A DNA stretch of 64,000 nt from Halobellus ruber (GTDB taxonomy: Archaea > Halobacteriota > Halobacteria > Halobacteriales > Haloferacaceae), in assembly GCF_014212355.1 (NCBI RefSeq), contig NZ_JACKXD010000006.1:62001-126000 (forward strand), in the 5' to 3' direction. The position numbers were made by a program, and so were the translations under genes. The notes under the pieces are model-generated. The model did no database searches. It was not told where the DNA came from and worked only from the letters and a program-made list of their open reading frames with translations. Shown here one piece after another: positions 34,457-42,413 of the stretch (position 1 is the first letter of the stretch; each line of letters starts with the position of its first letter).

Positions 34457-37400
34457 ATGGAACACGATGGCTTGTTTCAGCTCGTTGTGATGGTATCGCT
34501 TCTGCTCGTCGCTCTCGTGGGCAGCACAACCTTCGCCGGCGTCGCCGCCGCGGATCAGGGGAGCGTCTCCTTCGACGACTCGTCCTACGCGGACGGCGAT
34601 ACCGTGACTGTCACCGTCGAGGACGGTGACCTTTCGACGACGGAGGAGTACGTCGTCAACGTTCAGTCGGATACTGAGGGGCAAGTATCAGTAACTGGAG
34701 AACGTCCTGGCTCATCTACTACTTACACTACAGACGTGAGTGTAGCTGATGAGAACGACGATAATAAAATAACAAAATCAGACATAGAGTACGAAGACAG
34801 AGATGCTGGAGGCAATGTAATCTCCTCGCTCAGTCGGAACAGAAACGGAACTGTCACAATAACGTTTCAGAATCCTCCCGGAACAAATGATGCTCTGTAC
34901 TACACAAGGGGAGAAACAGTCGCCCTAACACATAATAAAAATAACCAGTTCACCGGGAGTACGGAAGTCAGTAGCACAGACTCTGTCGGCACACTTCACG
35001 TCGCTGAAGGAGGTATAATCAATGCTTCCTATTTTGATAACACCCAATCAAGAGACCTAACGACGACAGCAATAATCAATAACGATCCCGAACCGCTCTC
35101 CCTCGGACCTATCACCGAGTTCTCGGCCGACTCGCTGAACGGTACGACGCTCACACACACCGCGAGCGTGATCGAGATCCCGTTCAGCGAGGACGTCTCG
35201 AAGGCCGGTGGGGCGTCGGGGGACCTGACGCTCGGCGCCAACCTCACCGTCACGGTCGACGGCGAGAACGTCACCGACCGATACGTGCTGGACGCCGACG
35301 GAGCCGCTGACGGTCAGGTCGTGGTGACCTCGGCGACGGCGGTCGATCCCGGCGCGACGGTGGCCGTCACGGTCGATGCCGTCAACGACTCCGCCGACAC
35401 CGAGACCATCGCGCCCGGGACCGTCGACGCCGCCGTAACGGACGCGACCGTCGCCGAGGGCGACGACGCCGACGCCTACGAAAACGAGACCGTTACCTTC
35501 GTTGCGGCCGAGCCGAACCGGGCGTTCGACGCCTCCAACGACTCCGGCGCGCTCGTGTTCACCGGCCGGACCGGCGCCGGGAGCCAGGTGTTCGCGTTCG
35601 ACACTGCCGCGCGGAACTGGAGCGGCGGGTACGCCATCGAATCGACCGATTCGGGCGGCGGCGTCGCGGCGACGACCGGCGTTACTGTGCGTGACCTGGG
35701 TCTCGCGGTCGACGTCACGGACCGGAACGTCACCACCACCCGAGGGATCGATGCCCGGGTCTCGGCCGTCGAGAGCGGTCGGCCCGTCGAGGCGACCCTG
35801 GTGGCTGCGGACGGTGCGGTCGTCGACCGCCGGAACCTGACTACCGGCGGCAACGGCGACGTTACCGCCGAGTTCGGGGGCGACCCGCTCGTCGAGGCCG
35901 GCCCCGGAAACTACACGGTCAACGTCACCGACGGGGCCACGGCCACGGCAGTCGGCTCCGGCCGGATCCGCGTCGTCGACCCCGACGAGCGGACGGCGAC
36001 CTTCGACACCAGCGTCGTCACGGAGCACGCCGGCGACGTGGCGACCTTCGATCTCGAACTGCGGTACGCCGACGTGGCGACGGTGACCGTCGGCAGTCCC
36101 GAGGTGGGATTCCGCGCGAACGTGACGGTCGAGGACCGCGACGACGACGGCACCGTTCGGCTGCGGTTCAACGCCGCCGCGGCGGCCGACGCGACCACCC
36201 TCCCCGACGACGGCGGCGATGTGTTCGCGACCACGACGGATGGCAACGCCTCCCGCGAGGCCGACGCCGTCGTCGCTGCCGACATCGACGACAGTCACGC
36301 GGCGTCCGGGTCGCTCGATCCCGGCGACTACGGGCTGACGGTTCGGCCGGGAGCGGACGCGAGCGAAACCGGAACCGGCGTGGGGACGCTCGTGGTGCGG
36401 GAGCCCTCGCCGCGGCGACTCGACACGTGGGTCGGGCCCGCGGACGCGACGTTCTCTACGCCAGCAGACGTGTCCGCCGCGGTCGCGGACGGCCGCCTCA
36501 CCGACGCCGGCGAGGTCGCGATCGGCGACGTCGTTGTCCACCGCGTCGTCGTGCCGGGGATCGCGGGCGAACTCGCGAGGACGCCCGGCGACACCACCGA
36601 GGCGTTCTTCGGGCTGGCCGGGACCGAGAGCGGGGACCCGTACGCGCTGAACGTCACCCAGCGCGACCCCGGCGCGAACGAGGATCCGTACCGGCTCCGG
36701 CTGAACGACACGACAGCCAACGTTGTCGCCGACGCGACAAACGACACGTACTTCGTGATCTACCGGAGCGACGCCCCCGACGCCGTCCCGTGGAACGGTT
36801 CCGCCGCGACCGGCCCGCCCGACCCGAACGCACCCGCCGCCGGCGACTCGCTGTCGGCGGCGTTCACCGTCCACCCCGACGGTCCGTTTGCCGACCTCGA
36901 ACGGACGGGGCGGCGCGTCGCCGGGACGCACTCGCTCGTCTCAGCACGGATCGGCGCCGACGGCCCGGTCGTGGTCACAAACGCCACGAACCAGTCGATT
37001 TCGGGACAGACCACCCTCGCGCCGGGATCGGAGTTCGACCTCCGGATCCGCTCGGCCAACGGGACTGACCCGCAGTTCCTGAAGTCGGTACGGGCGATCG
37101 TCGGCCCCGACGGCCGCTGGAACGCCAGCGTGGACTTCGACGGTCAGCGCGTCGGCGAGACGTTCACCGTGCGGTCGGCCGCCGACACCGTCGACCCCGC
37201 GGACGAACTCGCAGTCGACGGCGAGATCCGGGCGGACCTCCCGACGAACACGTCGACGGCGACACCGGAACCGACCACGACTGCCGGCGGTGGATCCGGT
37301 GGCGGCGGTGGCGGTGGGGACGACGACGCCGGCCGCGACCGGGAGACGCCGTCCCCGGAGCCGACGGCCGCTGCGACGTCGACACCGTCGCCGGACTCCG

Positions 37401-37558
37401 TGTTCGACTCCGCACAGCAGTTCCTCGGCGAGATGGTCGGCACGACCGTCGACGACACGGACGCCGAGTCGATCCGCGAACGGCTGTTCGACTTCGACGT
37501 TGCCGTCCCGGCGCTGGCGCTGACGGCCGTCGTGGTCTACGTCACACGGCGGGGGTGA
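34457..37558 (+). CDS. Large BGTF-domain (DUF7827-like) surface glycoprotein with Thr/Ser-rich stalk and C-terminal anchor
   Basis: 1033 residues from ATG 34457. A Sec signal (LVVMVSLLLVALVGSTTFAG, cleavage near AADQG) leads into a long beta-rich ectodomain with many sequons, of the haloarchaeal BGTF type (repeated VDAAVTDATV..., DTSVVTEHAGDVATF, and AFTVHPDGPF blocks). A low-complexity stalk follows (TATPEPTTTAGGGSGG... near 930-985, then SPEPTAAATS). The last helix (ALALTAVVVYVTRRG) anchors it. Residues about 77-211 (bases 34685-35090) use AT-rich codons (ATA, AAT, AGA, ACA) unlike the rest, so the gene is a mosaic. Function: cell-surface structural or adhesin protein. Confidence 0.85.
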   Translation: MEHDGLFQLVVMVSLLLVALVGSTTFAGVAAADQGSVSFDDSSYADGDTVTVTVEDGDLSTTEEYVVNVQSDTEGQVSVTGERPGSSTTYTTDVSVADENDDNKITKSDIEYEDRDAGGNVISSLSRNRNGTVTITFQNPPGTNDALYYTRGETVALTHNKNNQFTGSTEVSSTDSVGTLHVAEGGIINASYFDNTQSRDLTTTAIINNDPEPLSLGPITEFSADSLNGTTLTHTASVIEIPFSEDVSKAGGASGDLTLGANLTVTVDGENVTDRYVLDADGAADGQVVVTSATAVDPGATVAVTVDAVNDSADTETIAPGTVDAAVTDATVAEGDDADAYENETVTFVAAEPNRAFDASNDSGALVFTGRTGAGSQVFAFDTAARNWSGGYAIESTDSGGGVAATTGVTVRDLGLAVDVTDRNVTTTRGIDARVSAVESGRPVEATLVAADGAVVDRRNLTTGGNGDVTAEFGGDPLVEAGPGNYTVNVTDGATATAVGSGRIRVVDPDERTATFDTSVVTEHAGDVATFDLELRYADVATVTVGSPEVGFRANVTVEDRDDDGTVRLRFNAAAAADATTLPDDGGDVFATTTDGNASREADAVVAADIDDSHAASGSLDPGDYGLTVRPGADASETGTGVGTLVVREPSPRRLDTWVGPADATFSTPADVSAAVADGRLTDAGEVAIGDVVVHRVVVPGIAGELARTPGDTTEAFFGLAGTESGDPYALNVTQRDPGANEDPYRLRLNDTTANVVADATNDTYFVIYRSDAPDAVPWNGSAATGPPDPNAPAAGDSLSAAFTVHPDGPFADLERTGRRVAGTHSLVSARIGADGPVVVTNATNQSISGQTTLAPGSEFDLRIRSANGTDPQFLKSVRAIVGPDGRWNASVDFDGQRVGETFTVRSAADTVDPADELAVDGEIRADLPTNTSTATPEPTTTAGGGSGGGGGGGDDDAGRDRETPSPEPTAAATSTPSPDSVFDSAQQFLGEMVGTTVDDTDAESIRERLFDFDVAVPALALTAVVVYVTRRG

Positions 37559-37704
37559 CTCCACGGCAGCCCCGAAAGCGACGGGCGCGGAGGCGTTCGG
37601 TCCGTCGTAACGCCTAAGAACCGAAGAACCGTTCTATTCGATAATGAATTCGAACGTGTACTCGGATCCCGCCGGCCCACCCGGCACGGAACGGAGGTGG
37701 TTCC
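37559..37704. other. Intergenic promoter region before the HD-domain gene
   Basis: 146 bases. GATAATGAATTC (near 37640-37651) is the only AT-rich element and may hold a TATA box for the HD gene. A GGAGGTGG ribosome-binding site at 37693-37700 lies 4 bases before GTG 37705, so this mRNA has a leader. Confidence 0.4.
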
Positions 37705-38409
37705 GTGGGCGTTGAGATCAAGGAATCGACCGTTTCCGACGCGGAGTTCGAGGAGATGAAGCGGTTCGTTCGCGACTACCTCGCCGCCAGCGTCGAAAGC
37801 GAGGCGGACGGCGGCCGGATGCGGTGGTACCCCTGGCACAGCGCGGAGTACCGCTTCAACCACATCCTGAACGTCGTCGACCTCGCGACCGAGATCGCCG
37901 AACGCGAGGGCGCCGACACCGACGCGGTGCGCGTCGCCGCGCTCTTCCACGACATCTCGAAGCTGGAGGCCGACCAGGAGGTCCACGCCGAGGAGGGCGC
38001 CCGCGTCGCCCGCGAGTACCTGAACAGCCACGGCGAGTTCCCCGCGTCGTTCATCGAGCAGGTGTGTCAGATCGTCGCGGACCACTCCTATCAGGGGTCC
38101 CTCGAGGACGTCTCCCTGGAGACACAGAGCCTGATCGAGGCCGACATCCTCGACAAGGTCGGCGCCAACGGGACGGCCCTGATGTTGCTCCGGATGGGCT
38201 ATGAGTCCCGGACGCACATGGACGCCGCGGAGATGATCGAACGGGTGCTCGAACGCGGCCGCGACGCCGCCGACCGGATCGAGTCCGACACCGCCGAGAC
38301 CATCGTCCACAAGCGGCTCAAGCGGGTTCGGTGGTTCCGCGAGTGGCTCGAAAGCGAGGTGGTCGAGATGGACCACGCCGGGGAACTCGACGAGGGAGTG
38401 GGGAACTGA
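37705..38409 (+). CDS. HD-domain phosphohydrolase
   Basis: 234 residues from GTG 37705, which has a GGAGGTGG ribosome-binding site 4 bases upstream. The HD signature is H...HD: WHSAEYRFNHILNV, then AALFHDISKLEADQ, VADHS and EADILDKVGANG, giving the metal-binding His/Asp set. HD hydrolases act on nucleotides or phosphoesters (YfbR-, dGTPase- or HDc-type); the substrate is unknown. The long helices near the C terminus (KRLKRVRWFREWLESE) complete the domain. Next gene on the same strand starts 141 bases later with its own promoter. Confidence 0.85.
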   Translation: MGVEIKESTVSDAEFEEMKRFVRDYLAASVESEADGGRMRWYPWHSAEYRFNHILNVVDLATEIAEREGADTDAVRVAALFHDISKLEADQEVHAEEGARVAREYLNSHGEFPASFIEQVCQIVADHSYQGSLEDVSLETQSLIEADILDKVGANGTALMLLRMGYESRTHMDAAEMIERVLERGRDAADRIESDTAETIVHKRLKRVRWFREWLESEVVEMDHAGELDEGVGN

Positions 38410-38550
38410 CGGGCGCGCGGTGACCGACGGGCGGTCGTCGCCCCGTGGGCAGCCGCGGCTCCGTTCGGGAGCGACCGCCTGCGAGTGCGGCAGTCCGGGG
38501 GACGCGCCGACCGCGACACGCTTATTCCGTCGGCCGGACACGTCGGGAGC

Positions 38551-39120
38551 GTGTCCCCCGAACTCCCTCCGCGGCCGTCGAGGCGCACGAAGATCGTGCT
38601 CGCGGCCGTCGCGCTGGTGACTTTCCTGTACAGCGTCGTCGTCACCGCACAGATCCTGCTGTGGTTCGTCTTGGTCGGGCTCGCGGTCGGGCTCTACCTC
38701 ACGTACCTCCTGATCGTCGCCGTTTTCCGGCTCGTCGAGGCGGTCGAACGGATCGCGACCGCCGCGGAGGTCGACAGCGGGATCCGTGACGCCTCGCACG
38801 TCGAACCACGGACGGCGGACCGGGAGACCGGCGCCCCGGGGGTCGGGATCGGGGCCGACGGCCCCGTCGATGCGGAGGGGACTGACGACTCGGCCGACGC
38901 AGAGTCGACTGACGGTCCCGACGACGAGGCCGAGACGAACGGGACTGACGATCCCGACGACGAGGCCGAGACGAACGGGACTGACGATCCCGACGACGAG
39001 GCCGAGACGAACGGGACTGCCGACCCCGTCGACGACGCGGGCGACGAGTCGAGCGCGGCCGGGCAGGCGGACGCCGACGACGCCGACCTGGGGTCGGACG
39101 CCGATTCGGACCGGTACTGA
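38551..39120 (+). CDS. Membrane protein with acidic repeat tail
   Basis: 189 residues from GTG 38551, supported by a TATA-like CTTATTCCG at 38521-38529 (22-30 bases upstream, leaderless). Two membrane helices (IVLAAVALVTFLYSVVVTAQ and LLWFVLVGLAVGLYLTYLLI) are followed by a short amphipathic segment and a very acidic tail. The tail contains three tandem copies of a 12-residue unit, ETNGTDDPDDEA, from three 36-base DNA repeats (38911-39018). The longer open frame from 38485 would lack a promoter. Function unknown; co-oriented with dph6, 58 bases upstream of it. Confidence 0.7.
   Translation: MSPELPPRPSRRTKIVLAAVALVTFLYSVVVTAQILLWFVLVGLAVGLYLTYLLIVAVFRLVEAVERIATAAEVDSGIRDASHVEPRTADRETGAPGVGIGADGPVDAEGTDDSADAESTDGPDDEAETNGTDDPDDEAETNGTDDPDDEAETNGTADPVDDAGDESSAAGQADADDADLGSDADSDRY
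38911..39018 (+). repeat. Three tandem 36-base repeats in the acidic tail
   Basis: Copies at 38911-38946, 38947-38982 and 38983-39018. Copies 2 and 3 are identical; copy 1 differs by one base (GGTCCC against GATCCC). They encode the acidic ETNGTDDPDDEA unit and are a likely site of copy-number variation by slippage. The near identity suggests recent expansion. Confidence 0.85.
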
Positions 39121-39178
39121 GTCCGGAGCGGGCCCGGGAACCGGTGGCGGTTTGTAACCCCACTGCCTACGTTCGTCG

Positions 39179-39910
39179 ATGACAGACGCCGGACGCTGGG
39201 TGGCGCTTTTCTCGGGCGGGAAGGACTCCTCGTGGGCGCTGTACCGGGCGCTCGAAGAGGGCTTAGACGTCTCGCACCTCCTGACGGTGCACCCGGGCGA
39301 CGACTCGTACATGTACCACGTTCCAGAGACCCGATTAGCCGCCCTCGCCGCCGAGAGCATCGGGATCGACCTGATCGAGGTCGACCCCGGGGATCTCGGC
39401 GCCGCCGACGCCGACGACGCGGGCGCGCAGGGCGATCGCGAACTCGAGCCGCTGGAGGCCGCGTTGACCGACCTCCACTCGGAGATGGACGGTGACCTCG
39501 CGGGCGTCACCGCCGGCGCGGTCGAGAGCGAATACCAGACCTCCAGAATCAAGGGAATGTGCGACCGGCTCGGGATCGACCTGTTCGCGCCCCTGTGGCA
39601 GCGAGACCCCCGTGAACTCGCCGAGGCGATGCTCGACGCCGGCTTCGAGATCCGGATCATCCAGGTCGCGGCTGCCGGCTTAGACGAGTCGTGGCTGGGT
39701 CGGCGGCTCGACGCCGACGCGCTCGCGGAACTCTCGGAACTCGACGAGGCCTACGGCGTCCACGTCTTAGGCGAGGGCGGGGAGTTCGAGACGCTCGTGA
39801 CCGACGGGCCGCATATGGATCGTCCGATCGAACTGGAGTACGAAACGGTCTGGGAGCGCACCCGCGGGCACATCCGCGTGACCGACGCGCGGTTGGGCGA
39901 GCCGACGTAA
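39179..39910 (+). CDS. dph6: Diphthine--ammonia ligase-like ATP pyrophosphatase
   Basis: 243 residues. The PP-loop SGGKDS is at 12-17; GAVESEYQTSRIKGMCDRLGI and GEGGEFETLV are characteristic of Dph6 (ATP-binding and diphthine site). It performs the last step of diphthamide synthesis on elongation factor 2 (aEF2), amidating diphthine with ammonia. ATG 39179 gives MTDAGRWVALFSGGK. The closing part of the domain (TVWERTRGHIRVTDARLG) is complete, so the enzyme looks functional. Converges with the nucleotidyltransferase gene, 24 bases apart. Confidence 0.9.
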   Translation: MTDAGRWVALFSGGKDSSWALYRALEEGLDVSHLLTVHPGDDSYMYHVPETRLAALAAESIGIDLIEVDPGDLGAADADDAGAQGDRELEPLEAALTDLHSEMDGDLAGVTAGAVESEYQTSRIKGMCDRLGIDLFAPLWQRDPRELAEAMLDAGFEIRIIQVAAAGLDESWLGRRLDADALAELSELDEAYGVHVLGEGGEFETLVTDGPHMDRPIELEYETVWERTRGHIRVTDARLGEPT

Positions 39911-39934
39911 CGGGGTTCGGAGGCTCCGCAGCCG

Positions 39935-40894
39935 CTATTTCAACTGCGAGTACGCGCCCACCAGTGCGCCCGACAGATCCAGCCCCTCGACGTGGGTGTG
40001 TTCGTCGACGATCGTCCCGTCGAGGTCCGCGTCGCTGATCGTCGCATCGTTGAACACGACCGTCCGCTCCAGTTCGGTGCCGCTTACCTCCGCGTCGGCC
40101 ATCACGTGAACGTTCGCGCCCAGGTCCGACCCCTCGATCGTCGCGTCCTCGTGGACGAAGGTGTCGCCGTCGAGATACCACGACACGGCGTCGAGGTAGC
40201 TCTCGGGGGTGCCGATGTCGAACCACGCGCCGTCGAACGTGAACGCGTGGACGGCGCCGCGGCCCTGGAGCCACTGCAGGAACCACCCCGGTTCGTCGGG
40301 GTTGTTGCCGTCAGCGAGGTAGGTGTCGAAGTCGGGGAGCGTCCCGGCGGGAAAGGCGTAACACGCGATCGAGACCAGCGTGCTCCGGGGATCGTCGGGC
40401 TTCTCCTGGAAGTCGGTCACCCGATTGCCGTCGAGCCGGACGAGCCCGTAGGACTTCGCGCGCTCCTTCGACCCGACGTCGTAGGCCGCCAGACACGGCG
40501 TTCCGGCGCTCTCGAAGAAGTCGACGAACTCACCGACGTCGAACGAGAGGAGGTTGTCGCCGGCGATGACCACCAGGTCGTCGTCGACGTCCTCCCGATC
40601 GATGAGCTGTGCCAGGGCGCCGACGACGCCGAACTTCTCGTCCTCTTCGACGGTTTCCTCGACGGAGAGCGTCGGCTTCTCGTAGGGAGAGTCGGCGATG
40701 AACGCCTCGAACTCCCCCGCGAACCGTTCGTTGGTGCTCACGAACACCTCGTCGACCCGGGGGTCGGCTTCCAGATCCTCGAAGATGACGTCGATGACGG
40801 TTCCCTCCCCGATCGGGAGGAACATCTTGGGCCGATCCTTGGTGATCGGCCACATCCGGGTCGCGTACCCACCCGCGAGTACAACAGCTTTCAT
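39935..40894 (-). CDS. Sugar nucleotidyltransferase with C-terminal left-handed beta-helix
   Basis: 319 residues from ATG 40894. The NTP-transferase domain begins MKAVVLAGGYATRMWPIT (the GGxGTRxxP variant GGYATRMWP) with PKMFLPIGEGTVID, then IAGDNLLSF and the metal-binding Asp in GAWFDIGTP. Residues from about 245 form a hexapeptide-repeat beta-helix (ATIEGSDLGANVHVMADAEV...). Family members make NDP-sugars for cell-surface glycans, for example RmlA or AglF; the sugar cannot be told. Upstream of its start, at 40896-40901 on the minus strand, is a GGGGGA-like ribosome-binding site. Confidence 0.88.
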   Translation of the reverse strand: MKAVVLAGGYATRMWPITKDRPKMFLPIGEGTVIDVIFEDLEADPRVDEVFVSTNERFAGEFEAFIADSPYEKPTLSVEETVEEDEKFGVVGALAQLIDREDVDDDLVVIAGDNLLSFDVGEFVDFFESAGTPCLAAYDVGSKERAKSYGLVRLDGNRVTDFQEKPDDPRSTLVSIACYAFPAGTLPDFDTYLADGNNPDEPGWFLQWLQGRGAVHAFTFDGAWFDIGTPESYLDAVSWYLDGDTFVHEDATIEGSDLGANVHVMADAEVSGTELERTVVFNDATISDADLDGTIVDEHTHVEGLDLSGALVGAYSQLK

Positions 40895-40960
40895 ACGTTC
40901 CCCCTTCACGCGGAGTGACAAGTTTGTTTCCCACCCGCCGCTCCGGAGCCGACGGGAGGA

Positions 40961-40968
40961 TATATACC
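40961..40968 (+). promoter_or_regulatory. TATA box for the HTH/zinc-ribbon regulator
   Basis: TATATACC lies 22-29 bases before ATG 40990, a strong leaderless promoter. It is divergent from the nucleotidyltransferase gene, so the 95-base gap carries both promoters. Confidence 0.6.
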
Positions 40969-40989
40969 TCGCCGCCGCCGTCTTCGGGT

Positions 40990-41289
40990 ATGTCCGACGC
41001 CGACGACGCAACCACCAGACAACGGATCGCCGACGCGCTGCGGACGGCGCCGCACGACGCCGCGGACCTCTCGACGGCGGTCGGCGTCCGGGTGTCGGCG
41101 GTGTACACCCACCTCGAACACGTCGCACGGAGCGTCCGCACCGACGGGGCCGACGAACGGTTCCTCGTCGCGCCCCCGGAGTGCCGCGCCTGCGGGTTCG
41201 ACGGCTTCGACGACCCGCTGAACGACCCCTCGCGGTGTCCGGAGTGCCGCTCGGAGCGGATCGCGCCGCCGACGTTCGTGATCGAGTAG
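40990..41289 (+). CDS. Small regulator with HTH and C-terminal zinc ribbon
   Basis: 99 residues. The N-terminal winged helix-turn-helix (RQRIADALRTAPHDAADLSTAVG, split RQRIADALRT and LSTAVGVRV) is followed by a zinc ribbon with ECRACGF and RCPECRS. The pattern matches the archaeal HTH plus zinc-ribbon regulator family (COG3357-like). It is leaderless by the TATA box at 40961. The target genes are not evident; its neighbours are a nucleotidyltransferase and a phosphoribosyltransferase. The C-terminal RIAPPTFVIE tail closes the fold. Confidence 0.85.
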   Translation: MSDADDATTRQRIADALRTAPHDAADLSTAVGVRVSAVYTHLEHVARSVRTDGADERFLVAPPECRACGFDGFDDPLNDPSRCPECRSERIAPPTFVIE

Positions 41290-41316
41290 GGGGGCGAGGA
41301 CAGCCGCGAAAACGAC

Positions 41317-41883
41317 TCAGTCGTCGCCGTGCTCGTCGACGATCACGACCTCACCGTCCTCGACGCGGACGTTGATCAGCGTCTTGACGTGGTGGCCGCT
41401 GTCGTCGAGCTGGTTGGGCCCGGCCTTCTTGATCACCGCGACGGTGTCGACGATGTCGGCGCCGATGGTGTCGAGGGCGTCCAGCACCGCCCGCATCGTG
41501 CCGCCGGTCGAGAGCACGTCGTCGAGGACGAGCACCCGGTCGCCGGCGTCGACGTCGTTGATGTACATCTCGTTTTCGGCGTAGCCGGTCTGTTGGCTCA
41601 GCGGCTCCTCGCCGTCGAGGCCGTACTGTCGCTTCCGGATGACCACCAAGGGGATGTCGGTCATCAACGAGACCGCAGTCGAGATGTGGATCCCCATCGC
41701 GGCGGGGGTGACGATCTTGTCGACGTCGTCGATCTCGGCCTTCCGGATGATCCGGATGACGATCTCCCGCAGCAACTCGGGGCGCAGCATCGGCACCCCG
41801 TCGCTTATCGGGTGGACGAAGTAGTGGTAGTCGCCCTTTTCGATGATCGGCGCCTCGAGCAGCGACTCCCGCAGTCGATCCAT
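41317..41883 (-). CDS. Purine phosphoribosyltransferase (HGPRTase-like)
   Basis: 188 residues. The PRPP-binding motif [14 protein letters not shown] is at 117-130; an N-terminal region around [13 protein letters not shown] and a middle block [16 protein letters not shown] are typical of archaeal hypoxanthine/guanine or adenine PRTases (apt-like). It makes IMP/GMP or AMP from free bases in purine salvage. The start ATG 41883 ([13 protein letters not shown]) is the family N terminus. It is divergent from the mini-pilin/Mrp region 160 bases away. Confidence 0.9.
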   Translation of the reverse strand: MDRLRESLLEAPIIEKGDYHYFVHPISDGVPMLRPELLREIVIRIIRKAEIDDVDKIVTPAAMGIHISTAVSLMTDIPLVVIRKRQYGLDGEEPLSQQTGYAENEMYINDVDAGDRVLVLDDVLSTGGTMRAVLDALDTIGADIVDTVAVIKKAGPNQLDDSGHHVKTLINVRVEDGEVVIVDEHGDD

Positions 41884-41990
41884 ACCGGGGGTTCCGCGGG
41901 TCGAAAATAAAAGGTAGCGGTTCCGCCACCGGCGGCCGGTGCGGCGTTTGCGTGCCGCAACGCGCCTCTGGGGCGATCAGATCGTCGGTG

Positions 41991-42063
41991 CTGTCGGCTA
42001 TAGTCGCGTGAGGATTTCGACGCCCCGGGGTGTCGAAAATCTTCACGTAGTTATAGCCGACAG
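41991..42063. repeat. 73-base near-perfect palindrome
   Basis: CTGTCGGCTATA (41991-42002) is exactly complementary to TATAGCCGACAG (42052-42063). Inside, CGTGAGGATTTCGACGCCCC matches the reverse complement of GGGGTGTCGAAAATCTTCACG except for two G/A changes (both allow G-U pairs in RNA) and one missing T. The centre is CCCCGGGG (42023-42030). The right arm contains the last codons and stop of the mini-pilin gene. I see no target-site duplication, but the layout resembles two facing terminal inverted repeats of a MITE, or a foldback duplication. Confidence 0.7.
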
Positions 42064-42180
42064 TACGAGCACGAACGACCCGACGACGGCCGCGAGGATC
42101 ACCGCGGTCGCGACCATCAGGATCACACCGATGACCGGCGAGACGGCCGAGCCCTCCTCGAACAGCTGTCTTACGTTCAC
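42043..42180 (-). CDS. Pilin-like mini-protein (type IV pilin N-terminal segment only)
   Basis: 45 residues from GTG 42180, too short for most gene finders. The sequence is VNVRQLFEEGSA, then VSPVIGVILMVATAV and ILAAVVGSFVLVLS, ending AITT. This is a class III (PibD-processed) archaeal pilin signal, with cleavage expected before VSPVIG, plus the hydrophobic assembly helix; the usual head domain is missing. The stop TGA (42043-42045) lies within the 73-base palindrome. It may be a truncated remnant of a larger pilin or archaellin, or a real tiny pilin-like peptide. No TATA box is convincing. Confidence 0.6.
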   Translation of the reverse strand: MNVRQLFEEGSAVSPVIGVILMVATAVILAAVVGSFVLVLSAITT

Positions 42181-42332
42181 GCGCCGGCTTCCATCCCGCG
42201 TCGAACCACGCTTGTGCGATCACGAACAACACTCCTCCCCGCTCCCCGGACCACACCACTGCTCCGGGTCGCCGGTCCCGGGCGCTCTCCGTCCGGGACA
42301 CACAGCCCGAACCCATACGGGAGCGACAGACG

Positions 42333-42340
42333 TATTTGAT
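42333..42340 (+). promoter_or_regulatory. TATA-like box of the Mrp operon
   Basis: TATTTGAT; transcription would start near 42364, two bases before the ATG of a 15-codon upstream frame (42366-42413). So the Mrp mRNA may begin with a leaderless mini-frame. Confidence 0.5.
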
Positions 42341-42365
42341 ACCCTTAGTAACGTTTGTGTATCGT

Positions 42366-42413
42366 ATGATCCGAGCGATCAACCGGACGGCGGCCGGCCC
42401 GGGAGGTGGGTGA
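42366..42413 (+). CDS. Possible leaderless leader peptide of the Mrp operon
   Basis: ATG 42366, 15 residues MIRAINRTAAGPGGG, stop TGA 42411-42413 that shares its A with the ATG of the mnhE fusion gene (TGATG). A GGGAGGTG ribosome-binding site inside it (42401-42408) lies before the main start. The layout suits translational coupling or attenuation by a leader peptide. It is too short to test by composition, so it could be chance. Confidence 0.3.
   Translation: MIRAINRTAAGPGGG

Noticed and set aside
34237..34629. Protein gene in the leader of the surface-glycoprotein gene
   Set aside because: Arg/Ser-rich frame overlapping the signal-peptide start in another frame; no family features.
41991..42063. 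Complete insertion sequence
   Set aside because: Only the palindrome is present; there is no transposase or clear target duplication.
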